A stretch of 64,000 bases of DNA from CALODL01 sp942492115 (GTDB lineage Bacteria; Planctomycetota; Phycisphaerae; UBA1845; CAIVHJ01): contig CALODL010000033.1 in NCBI GenBank assembly GCA_942492115.1, positions 499,603-563,602 of the forward strand, written 5' to 3'. Positions 1 to 7,400 of the stretch are shown here, in pieces. The notes beneath the pieces are model-generated. The model made no database searches. It had not been told where the DNA came from and saw only the letters and a program-made list of their open reading frames with translations. Position numbers and translations under genes: made by a program. Each line of letters starts with the position of its first letter. Positions within the stretch are counted from its first letter, which is position 1.

Positions 1-171
1 GAGTTACGGAACCGGCCCATTAGAGCGACCTGTGAGTTCCTTCTCCTGTTGCAAACCCCGAAGGGCATTCCTATCATCAATACATCCATGTGAATTGCAT
101 TCCGACACCCACTGCCAAGTGTCGGCCATGACAGGGTTTGAGGGGAAAAGACCCGCCTTTGGGGACCATCC

Positions 172-3100
172 ATGACTGCTCTGCGCCTTGCTGCACTCGC
201 TGCGTCGTCGTTGTTGATCATCTCTGCGCACGCGACAGGTGAAGATGCTGTTGCCCTGCGAACCTACGATGCAGTCGGTGGACAGATGGTCGTTCACGTG
301 CCCAAGAGCGCCCGTCCGACGCAGGTGATCACGGTGATTCCCGACGGTGTCCAGGTGCAGTATGGCGCAGGCGAAGTCCGACTGCTGCCGAACGGTGACT
401 TCTTCTTGCAGCAGGCCGTTGAGGTCTTCGAGCGCTCCGCGATGAACGATGCCGTCTTGCGCATCGACGAGGCGGGCAACCTGGCGTTGGTATCTGCCTC
501 CACTGCGACCGTGCTGTACACGATCCAGGGCGTCGACGTCGACGTCGAAATCAACCACCGCCGTGCAGTCCTGCGCATGAGCGGACGCATGCATGCACTC
601 GCAGACGATTCCACCCAGCGCGGTGTAGTCGGTGAGCTGACCCTGTCATCCGAGCTCGAGCTCAACGCGCTCCATCTGATCGAAGATGGCGTTATGACTG
701 CAACGACGGTGCCACCTCTACGCCAGGCGCAGGGCAACACCTCGTCGGGCCCCGATGTCATCGTCGGCAGCCTGCCGCTGGTGGCCCAGTTTGGTCGAAC
801 GGGCGCCGTCGGCGCCGGCATGGTCGGACTAGCGGTCAGCACCACCTCGTGCAACAAAGGCAATGCATCGCTGCACTGGTTCCCTCTTCCAAACACTGAT
901 CACCCGTTGATCGCCATGAACCTCTATCGCATGGACGTGGTCGATGGTGTACAGCGCTTCGAGCAGATTGGGTGGTCGTGGCTCAAGCACGGCTTCACTG
1001 CTCTGCAACAGAACACTTGCGATTTTGGATGTGTCAGCAGTGGATCCGGCGTATTGCTTGGCCCCGGCTGTTCCGATCCCTACAGCGCCAGCTTGAACGG
1101 CACTCAATGCGGGCTCGGTTCCCGCGCCGTGGTCAACCCGTACACCGGTGCGATCCCGGAAGGCAGCATGCTCGACGGCGGCCCATGCCAGGGGCAGAAC
1201 TATCCGTCGCGCGATCACCGTAACCATACGCACGGCAACACGACGATCGCCCATCGTCTGCAGGTGTTCGACGTTGATCTCGATCCCACACTGAACCCGC
1301 AGGCGCGGTATTTTGCCGAAGGGCAGTATATTTCGGCACACGAATTCAACGATGCGTTGTCCTTCGACAATCAGAACATGCACAATAACGTCAGCCACCG
1401 TGAAGTCGCGATTACGAACTTCACTGCCGAAGGCGTGTTCACGTTCGGCAACATCGGCACGACCGACCGTGAGGAACCGGCAGCAGACAAGTGGTCGGGG
1501 GCGATCAAGCGGCTGATCGAGCCCGAACCAGGCGTCGACGGGCAGGCGTTTCTGTATTACGAAGTGACCCCACTGGACGCTGGACAGTGGCACTATGAGT
1601 ACGCGCTGTACAACATGAACCTCGACCGCTCGATCGGTCTGTTCAGCGTGCCCCTCGGTGCGGGTGTTGACCCCGTCATGACCGGCTTCCATGCCCCCCG
1701 AAACCACGACGACATCGGGGTCGATGCCAGCGAGGAGTTTTCCAACGACCCATGGGATGTGACCATTGATACGTCCATCACGTGGTCAACCGCCTCGTTC
1801 GACGAGGATCCCCAGGCCAACGCCGTCCGTTTCGGAACCCTGTACAACTTCCGTTTCATTGCCAAGAGTCCTCCGCACAATGTGCAGGCGCTTGTGGGGT
1901 TCTTCAAGGACGGTTCGTCGATAGAAGTCCCGACGGTCGGCCCCAGCCCCATCAAACCCTCGGTGTGCGGAGACGGTATCACCGAACAGAAAGAAGAGTG
2001 CGACCCGCCCGACGGCGTCAGTTGTGATGAAGATTGCACATGGATCTGCGGCGATGGCATTGTCCAGGACGGCGAACAGTGCGATCCACCTGACGGCGAG
2101 AACTGCGGTCCCGAATGCCAATGGATTTGCGGCGACGGCCTCCTCCAGGACGGTGAAGAATGTGATCCGCCCAATGGCATCGACTGTGGCGATGACTGCC
2201 AGCGTATCCCGTTTTGCGGTAACGAGTTCGTAGACAAGGGCGAGGACTGCGACCCGCCCGATGGCGTGACCTGTGATGAATCGTGTCTGCGCATTCCAGT
2301 GTGTGGTGACGGCATTCAGGACGACGACGCGGGCGAACAGTGTGACGACGGCAACACCGCACCGGGGGATGGCTGTGACGAGAACTGCCAGAACGAATTC
2401 AACGATGACTGCGTGAATGCCTGGCGCATCCAGGAAGGCACGTTATTCTTCAGTACGAGCGGCGCGACGACCGACGGCCCCGCCCATCCGGAATGCGAGC
2501 AGTCGAGCGACGGCGGCCAGACGTTCAATGATATCTGGTATGTGTATTCCCCTGAGTGCAGTGGCCAACTGGTTGTGTCCACGTGCGATTCTGCGTTGTA
2601 CAACACCGATCTCGTGCTGTATGAGGGAACGGACTGCGACAATCTCGAGAAGCTGGCGTGCAACGACAATGCCATCCTGTGCGGGGTGACCTCGGCGCTG
2701 GCGGCCGACGTCGTTGCCGGTCGGGACTACCTCATTCGCGTAGGCGGCTGGAACATCGGTGACTCCGGCGTCGGCGAGGTCAGCCTGGTCAACGACGGCA
2801 TTCCGTGCACCATCGTGAATATCGTCGATAGCTTCCCTCCTGCGGACGCCATCGACGCACGCCAGCCAAGTGCTATCGACGGCGGGAATCCGATCGGTTG
2901 GACAACGATCGAGCTGACCTTTGATGGGGAGGCCTCCAGCGTCATTGCCGCCGATTTCGATGTACTCATCGACCCACCGAAAGCCGGTCAACCTGCCGTT
3001 GCCGACATTCAGACCAACGGCGACATCGTTCGCGTCATCCTGGACAGCCCCATCCCCGCAGGCGCCTGGACGACTCTGTGGCACAGTCCCAGCGCCACGG

Positions 3101-3330
3101 GTGTCCGTATCGGCTCCCTGCCCGGCGACGTCAACGGCAACGGCGTATCCAACCCTCAGGACATCCTTGCACTCGTCGATCATCTCAATGGCGTCAGTAA
3201 CCTGCCCGAGTACTCGACGGACCTCAATCGTTCCAATCTCACGGAGGCCGGTGACATTCTGCGGCTCGTCGATGTGTTGAACGGTGCCGGCGCCTTCGAC
3301 ACCTGGAACGGTCGGAGCCTGCCCGACTAG
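172..3330 (+). CDS. Large secreted protein with DUF4215-type Cys repeats and dockerin-like tail
   Basis: 1052 aa. The N-terminus (MTALRLAALAASSLLIISAHA) is a Sec signal peptide, so the product is exported. Residues about 30-590 form a long domain I do not recognise. Residues about 598-745 hold five Cys-rich units of the type CGDGxxxxxEECDPPDG, ending in CDDGNTAPGDGCDENCQ, the signature of DUF4215/Myxococcus Cys-rich repeats common in surface proteins. A beta-rich stretch (about 750-970) follows. Residues about 982-1045 carry two DxNxxGxxxxxDI-type loops (GDVNGNGVSNPQDI and TDLNRSNLTEAGDI), which resemble a dockerin/EF-hand calcium-binding pair. Start is the ATG at 172, with GGGGA about 9 bases upstream. 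A cell-surface or extracellular matrix role is inferred; no catalytic motif was seen. A palindromic repeat begins 45 bases after the stop. Confidence 0.85.
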   Translation: MTALRLAALAASSLLIISAHATGEDAVALRTYDAVGGQMVVHVPKSARPTQVITVIPDGVQVQYGAGEVRLLPNGDFFLQQAVEVFERSAMNDAVLRIDEAGNLALVSASTATVLYTIQGVDVDVEINHRRAVLRMSGRMHALADDSTQRGVVGELTLSSELELNALHLIEDGVMTATTVPPLRQAQGNTSSGPDVIVGSLPLVAQFGRTGAVGAGMVGLAVSTTSCNKGNASLHWFPLPNTDHPLIAMNLYRMDVVDGVQRFEQIGWSWLKHGFTALQQNTCDFGCVSSGSGVLLGPGCSDPYSASLNGTQCGLGSRAVVNPYTGAIPEGSMLDGGPCQGQNYPSRDHRNHTHGNTTIAHRLQVFDVDLDPTLNPQARYFAEGQYISAHEFNDALSFDNQNMHNNVSHREVAITNFTAEGVFTFGNIGTTDREEPAADKWSGAIKRLIEPEPGVDGQAFLYYEVTPLDAGQWHYEYALYNMNLDRSIGLFSVPLGAGVDPVMTGFHAPRNHDDIGVDASEEFSNDPWDVTIDTSITWSTASFDEDPQANAVRFGTLYNFRFIAKSPPHNVQALVGFFKDGSSIEVPTVGPSPIKPSVCGDGITEQKEECDPPDGVSCDEDCTWICGDGIVQDGEQCDPPDGENCGPECQWICGDGLLQDGEECDPPNGIDCGDDCQRIPFCGNEFVDKGEDCDPPDGVTCDESCLRIPVCGDGIQDDDAGEQCDDGNTAPGDGCDENCQNEFNDDCVNAWRIQEGTLFFSTSGATTDGPAHPECEQSSDGGQTFNDIWYVYSPECSGQLVVSTCDSALYNTDLVLYEGTDCDNLEKLACNDNAILCGVTSALAADVVAGRDYLIRVGGWNIGDSGVGEVSLVNDGIPCTIVNIVDSFPPADAIDARQPSAIDGGNPIGWTTIELTFDGEASSVIAADFDVLIDPPKAGQPAVADIQTNGDIVRVILDSPIPAGAWTTLWHSPSATGVRIGSLPGDVNGNGVSNPQDILALVDHLNGVSNLPEYSTDLNRSNLTEAGDILRLVDVLNGAGAFDTWNGRSLPD

Positions 3331-3375
3331 CCGGTCCGTGGGTCCGTGCGGCTCAGCTGAAGAGGCATGAACAAA

Positions 3376-3514
3376 GGTTCTTCACGACATTCCGGGATGG
3401 GCCTGCGCACACGATCCTTGTTGACGCATGCGTGACGGAGGGTTCGAGGACTGCGGTCAAGGATTCGAGCCCGCAGTCGGGGATGACATCCGGTCCCGCA
3501 CATCCGTGAAGAAC
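3376..3514. repeat. Palindromic dispersed repeat, copy 1 (139 bp)
   Basis: The ends are imperfect inverted repeats of about 21 bases: the left end starts GGTTCTTCACG and the right end finishes CGTGAAGAAC. The adjoining inner sequence (left CATTCCGGGATGGGCCTGC, right CGGTCCCGCACATC) matches the copy at 22212-22287. Compared with that copy there is an extra central block of about 65 bases, which contains its own inverted repeat (GACTGCGG/CCGCAGTC) and the palindrome ACGCATGCGT. It lies between a gene end and a terminator. No coding potential was seen. Confidence 0.7.
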
Positions 3515-3516
3515 AT

Positions 3517-3555
3517 AAAAAAACAGCAGAGCTCCATGAGCCCTGCTGCTTTTTG
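3517..3555 (-). terminator. Rho-independent terminator of the 3576-3857 gene
   Basis: Read on the minus strand this is an 11-bp stem (CAGCAGGGCTC / GAGCTCTGCTG, one G-U pair) with a 3-base loop, followed by seven T. It lies about 25 bases past the stop of the minus-strand gene. A T-run also follows on the plus strand, but there the stem has an A-C mismatch. Confidence 0.85.
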
Positions 3556-3575
3556 TGGAGAGCTTCTGGTGGGGA

Positions 3576-3857
3576 TCAGAAGTTCACATTGATATCCCAG
3601 TTGCAGCACAACATGCGTGCCTTCGTGACGGGGATATACGGGTTCTCACTGATCTTGGTCACGAACAGCTGTTCCTGACCAATCACGTGAACCAGCGGCG
3701 AACGGCCGGCGGCAACTCCGTCCTCAGGGACGCGCAGCAGGTGACCACTCCAATTACACACGTAGCAACCCGGATCCGAGATACCCTCGAACGGGACGGT
3801 GGTGCCACAGGTGGTCTGATTCTGTGCGTTGGAAGTGCTTTGGGTCCTGGGGTTCAT
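3576..3857 (-). CDS. Small conserved-looking protein, function unknown
   Basis: 93 aa. The start ATG is preceded by AGGAG at 8 bases spacing, and a strong terminator closes the transcript, so this monocistronic gene is well supported despite its size. No signal peptide is visible. Five cysteines occur, including a CYVC pair near residue 31 and an adjacent CC pair near residue 83. The second half (SPLVHVIGQEQLFVTKISEN) is beta-rich, suggesting a small globular or metal-binding protein. I do not recognise the family. Confidence 0.7.
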   Translation of the reverse strand: MNPRTQSTSNAQNQTTCGTTVPFEGISDPGCYVCNWSGHLLRVPEDGVAAGRSPLVHVIGQEQLFVTKISENPYIPVTKARMLCCNWDINVNF

Positions 3858-4060
3858 CGCTAAATCTCCTATCGATCTGAATGATCGCTGCCATGGTTTT
3901 GCAGCCGACGTTGACTACTTTGTGGGGTCTTCCCTACCATGACATCAGCGATATCGGTCGCTCCCAATGCTGGCCTGCAGCCATTCGATGGACTTTCCGA
4001 GAGAAGTTTTCTTGAGGAATTCTCTGCGCCGTGATGGTGGGTGGCCGTCTAGATCCACAG

Positions 4061-5104
4061 ATGAACCGTCGGGATCCGCGACAACATGGCCTGACCCTCG
4101 TCGAGGTCCTCGTTGGCCTGGCGATCGCCGGAACAGTGCTGGCCATGGCCGTACCGGGACTGCATATGGCCCGCAAGGCCGCTCGGATGTCAGTGTGCGC
4201 GACCCGCCTCCGTGAACTGGGGCGCGCCTCGATCACCTACACGCTGCTGTTCGACGGGTGGCTTGCCGGAGCACCCGGGACCACGGGCCGCGCCCTGCTG
4301 TCCGCAGGGCCGCCATTGGCCACCGACATTCTCACTGATGCCACCCAGGTCTGGGACTGGTCCGGTCCTGTTCACCGTCATGGTTGGGGGCTGCGGTCCA
4401 ATGCCACGAGCCGGCCCGCGCGCATACTCGAACTGCGCCAGGGACCACTCAAATGCCCGAGCAACGACGCACTGTCTCTGGTCCACCCCCCGCCGGCGCT
4501 GGAGTCAGGGTGGCCCGGGGTCATCCCCTCGGCAAGCTACGCGACAATTCGTGAGTTCCTGTACTTCGGCAAGCAAGGCAACACTGACGATCGAATCCGC
4601 CTTCCCTTCTGGTGGAACATCCGGACCCCAGCGTCCTACCTTCCTCGCGTCACCGGGCTGGCCCGGCCCGCGACCAAGGCATGGCTGGGCGAAGGCGTAC
4701 CCTATTGGCCGGCTGAAGGCCCGCAGGATACTCCGATCGGTATCCAGGCGCGTTACGGCGGCGCTGGATCGTCGGCCGGTGCGTCGAGTTCCTTTGCCCG
4801 CGCTTACCCCAACAACATCGACCGCACCGATTCCGCGGGGCTGCCTCAGGATCCGCAACGTGATGACCACGCGTACCGTCACCGACTGAGCGGGACAACG
4901 TCGGCCATGAACGTGCTACTCTTCGATGGGCACGTGCGGGCCGTGGCCCGCCGCGATGCCCTGCTGTCCGTTGACCTGTGGTACCCGTCGGGCTCCGTGG
5001 TGAAGTTGCGCGAATTCGAGAACGGGCCCTTTCCCAAGCCGGCCGTCGCCCGGGCCATCATGCAACGCGGGACATCCGATGGTGTGTTCTTCACAATTCA
5101 CTGA
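4061..5104 (+). CDS. Type II secretion/prepilin-like protein with H-X9-DG signature
   Basis: 347 aa from the ATG at 4061. The N-terminus RQHG|LTLVEVLVGLAIAGTV is a class III (type IV prepilin) signal: a prepilin peptidase would cut after Gly, leaving an N-terminal hydrophobic helix. The C-terminal region contains HRLSGTTSAMNVLLFDGHVR, the H-X9-DG motif of prepilin-type proteins that are expanded in Planctomycetes and Lentisphaerae. Such proteins are pseudopilins or extracellular fibre components. GTG 4031 or ATG 4034 would add ten residues in the same frame, with AGGA upstream; the shorter start puts the leader at normal length. The stop overlaps an upstream in-frame ATG of the next gene, suggesting coupled expression. 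Confidence 0.85.
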   Translation: MNRRDPRQHGLTLVEVLVGLAIAGTVLAMAVPGLHMARKAARMSVCATRLRELGRASITYTLLFDGWLAGAPGTTGRALLSAGPPLATDILTDATQVWDWSGPVHRHGWGLRSNATSRPARILELRQGPLKCPSNDALSLVHPPPALESGWPGVIPSASYATIREFLYFGKQGNTDDRIRLPFWWNIRTPASYLPRVTGLARPATKAWLGEGVPYWPAEGPQDTPIGIQARYGGAGSSAGASSSFARAYPNNIDRTDSAGLPQDPQRDDHAYRHRLSGTTSAMNVLLFDGHVRAVARRDALLSVDLWYPSGSVVKLREFENGPFPKPAVARAIMQRGTSDGVFFTIH

Positions 5105-5120
5105 ACGCAACGTGGTTCGC

Positions 5121-5546
5121 ATGATGCTCGCCCTGATGAGTGCGGTGGTGCTCGCCTGCGCGATATGGGCCGGCGTGCTGAGGAGCACGACGCAGCGCAT
5201 CGCCGGCGTCAAGGTGCTGGATATGGAATCGGGCGTTCAGGCTGTCGTTGATCTTGACAGATCTTTTGACGGCTGGCCCATTGCCCTGGCCGGCAGTGCG
5301 CGACGCAGCGGTTATCCGGCTGAAGTGTGCATGTGGAACGATTGTGCGGCGCGTGGAGGAACCTGGGTGGTGCTGAATGAAGTCGTTGGTCGCAGTGGGC
5401 CGACGCGCTGCCCGCGGTGCGGCCAACGCGTCGTCGCCCATAACCCGCGACCAGGGGTTGAATCTGACGAGCAACCTACGCCGACTTTCGAGCCGCATCA
5501 TCGACGGGCACGGCAGCCCCTGCGGAATCGCGGCGACCGACGATGA
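5121..5546 (+). CDS. Small membrane-anchored protein with CPRCG zinc ribbon
   Basis: 141 aa from the ATG at 5121; an in-frame ATG at 5079 overlaps the preceding prepilin-like gene. A hydrophobic N-terminal segment (MMLALMSAVVLACAIWAGVL) is a membrane anchor or signal. The middle region has CMWNDC and later TRCPRCGQ, giving four cysteines suited to one zinc site. The tail is basic and low-complexity. Its position right after the pseudopilin suggests a partner in the same surface or secretion apparatus; this is inference from context. The last 71 bases overlap the 3' end of lpxI on the opposite strand. Confidence 0.6.
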   Translation: MMLALMSAVVLACAIWAGVLRSTTQRIAGVKVLDMESGVQAVVDLDRSFDGWPIALAGSARRSGYPAEVCMWNDCAARGGTWVVLNEVVGRSGPTRCPRCGQRVVAHNPRPGVESDEQPTPTFEPHHRRARQPLRNRGDRR

Positions 5547-6396
5547 CGATGCCATAACGTTCGGCCAGCTTGAGCATTTGCGGGCAGTCGACGATCAGCG
5601 TCTTGCCAGCTTCGATACACAGCGCGCTCGCACCATTGCGGTGCAGTGTCTCGATGGTCTCCGGTCCGATCGTCGGGACGTCGAAGCGCATGTCTTGATC
5701 GGGCTTGCTGACCTTGACGTGGCACCACCCACCCGCGCGACACAACCGGCCGGCACGCTCGATCATACGATCGGTCCCTTCGACCGCCTCGACCGCGATG
5801 ATATCGCGATCGCGCACGGCGATGGACTGACCGATATCGAGACGCCCCATCTCTTTGGCGATACGCCACCCGAACTCGATATCACGGTCCTGCGCCGGTG
5901 TGGTCCGACGGGCAGTCAAGAATCCCTCCCAGGCCATGGAGTCCTTGGTATACTCGACGCAATCTTCCATTGTGATGCCCTTGTGTTCGAATTCGTCGGC
6001 AACGGCCTTCAGGATCGTGTCGGCGCGCATGTCCGGCACCCTGAGAAACCACAACTTGAAGGTCGTCCAGTCGGGCCGGAAAAAGAGCAACCGGCGCAAA
6101 CCACTGAAATCGTGCAGCTCGGTCTTGCGTACTGCTCCAGCCAGAATGACACGGTGGCAGGACCGGCGTCTGAGCATGCGTATCCACTGTCCCAGGCGCA
6201 CGATCCCAGTCCAGTGGAACTCATCGGCGACCTCCGCCAGGGCCGGATCCGCAAGTCCGCGAATGCCCAGTACGATGACATGGTTGCCCGCGCGCCGCGC
6301 ACCCTCGATGACCATTCTCGGAAATTCGCCCCCGCCGCATACAACGCCGATACGGCGATCTCCTACCGACTGGTTCTCTACGATCACAACACACAT
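5476..6396 (-). CDS. lpxI: UDP-2,3-diacylglucosamine pyrophosphatase LpxI (DUF1009)
   Basis: 306 aa. LpxI hydrolyses UDP-2,3-diacylglucosamine to lipid X and UMP in lipid A biosynthesis, replacing LpxH in bacteria that lack it. The sequence shows the family features: N-terminal IGVVCGGGEFPRMV (the usual xIAGxGxLP-type start), AGAVRKTELHDF, DMRADTILKAVADEFEHKGI, GQSIAVRDRDIIAVEAVEGTD, and a late KVSKPDQDMRFDVPTIGPET. Length is slightly above the usual 270-290 aa because of about 16 extra N-terminal residues, so the true start could be internal. It is transcribed alone, converging with the prepilin-like operon. It implies an outer membrane with lipid A. Confidence 0.93.
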   Translation of the reverse strand: MCVVIVENQSVGDRRIGVVCGGGEFPRMVIEGARRAGNHVIVLGIRGLADPALAEVADEFHWTGIVRLGQWIRMLRRRSCHRVILAGAVRKTELHDFSGLRRLLFFRPDWTTFKLWFLRVPDMRADTILKAVADEFEHKGITMEDCVEYTKDSMAWEGFLTARRTTPAQDRDIEFGWRIAKEMGRLDIGQSIAVRDRDIIAVEAVEGTDRMIERAGRLCRAGGWCHVKVSKPDQDMRFDVPTIGPETIETLHRNGASALCIEAGKTLIVDCPQMLKLAERYGIVIVGRRDSAGAAVPVDDAARKSA

Positions 6397-7400
6397 CCCC
6401 CAATGCGATGGGCGCAGCCCATTGATCTTTCAAATAAGAGCGTGACCGTCCGCTACGACGGCCACGCTCCGGAAGGAAAGAGGCCTTTCGGACGCCGCGA
6501 GCGCCTAGCAAAACCGACTGTGCGCGACACCGTCTGTTTTGCTGGACACTCGGTTCTGCTGGAACCCCAGAAGCCACTGCAACAGTCGCCTGTCCCGAAC
6601 CCCGAGGATCACTCGCGCATGCTCTGGCGGTGCCAGGAACAACTCGCTGACGCCGCAGTGATCACGACATTGGCTGCGACTCTGGCAACAGCGACGTATC
6701 TTTCTGGCGAGTCTGGCGTTGAGCATCGTCGAACCCCTTTCAAAGAGTCCACGCGTCGTGAACAGGGAGGGTCCGCAGAAGAAGGAGGCGCGAAGCCCGT
6801 TTCCCCCGGTGACGTGATCGACTCACGGCTCCAACCGCCCGTGTCCGTGCGGCCGAAGCCCACCCCGAAAATGGCCGCGTGTTCCATTGCCCCCGCCGGA
6901 ACCACGGCCGTCACATTATTGAGTGTGCGGAGTGTCCAAACCGTAAGTCATGCCCATGAAGACAGTTCGCGGGCCGGGCCGCGTCCGGCGACCGTCGCTT
7001 AGTGCCCCATTTCACAATTCTTTGTAGGGTTTTCCGGTCGCTTGCCACCCTGGACTGTGTTGCTCGTCGTCAACGATGTCAGGCATCGCCTCCTCCTCGC
7101 GCCTTGCCCAACACGACAATCGCCGCGGAGAACCCTACACCCAATTATGAAAGGGAGCACTTAGCGTTTGACCATCAAGGCCTTGCGCAATCTGTCACGC
7201 GGTGCAGCCCCCCCAGGGCCACCTGGGCGATGAATCGTTCCCGACCATCAGCTACAATAATGAGTCCGGATGCCTTACCGGACTCAGTGAGCACAAGCAA
7301 CGAATTCCAAAACCTTATCTGCACCGGCCCATGACCGGTACCAGTCCATGCGCATGCTAACCTCGAATGGAATCGGGTGTTGGCCAACGGGAGGCGATGA
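6397..7400. other. 1-kb stretch with no convincing gene
   Basis: No reading frame here has a good ribosome site, recognisable domain or sensible composition. The long plus-strand open frame entering from 5377 is the antisense of lpxI plus read-through. Two hairpins are visible: one at 6438-6469 upstream of lpxI, and a perfect 9-bp stem TGAGTCCGG/CCGGACTCA at 7261-7286 without a T-run. The region likely carries the lpxI promoter and the leader of the 7401 gene. Confidence 0.5.
6438..6469 (-). promoter_or_regulatory. 13-bp hairpin upstream of lpxI
   Basis: On the minus strand GAGCGTGGCCGTC and GACGGTCACGCTC form a 13-bp stem with one G-U pair and a 6-base loop. On the plus strand the same position is an A-C mismatch, so an RNA made from the minus strand is favoured. 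It ends about 42 bases before the lpxI start. It is either a leader structure or a weak terminator (followed by TTATTTG) of an unseen upstream transcript. Confidence 0.45.

Noticed and set aside
6609..6914. 101-codon minus-strand open frame upstream of lpxI
   Set aside because: No ribosome site and no recognisable motif; could not be supported as a gene.
5377..7002. 541-codon open frame on the plus strand across lpxI
   Set aside because: Its first two thirds are the antisense of lpxI; the continuation has no ribosome site and no recognisable sequence.
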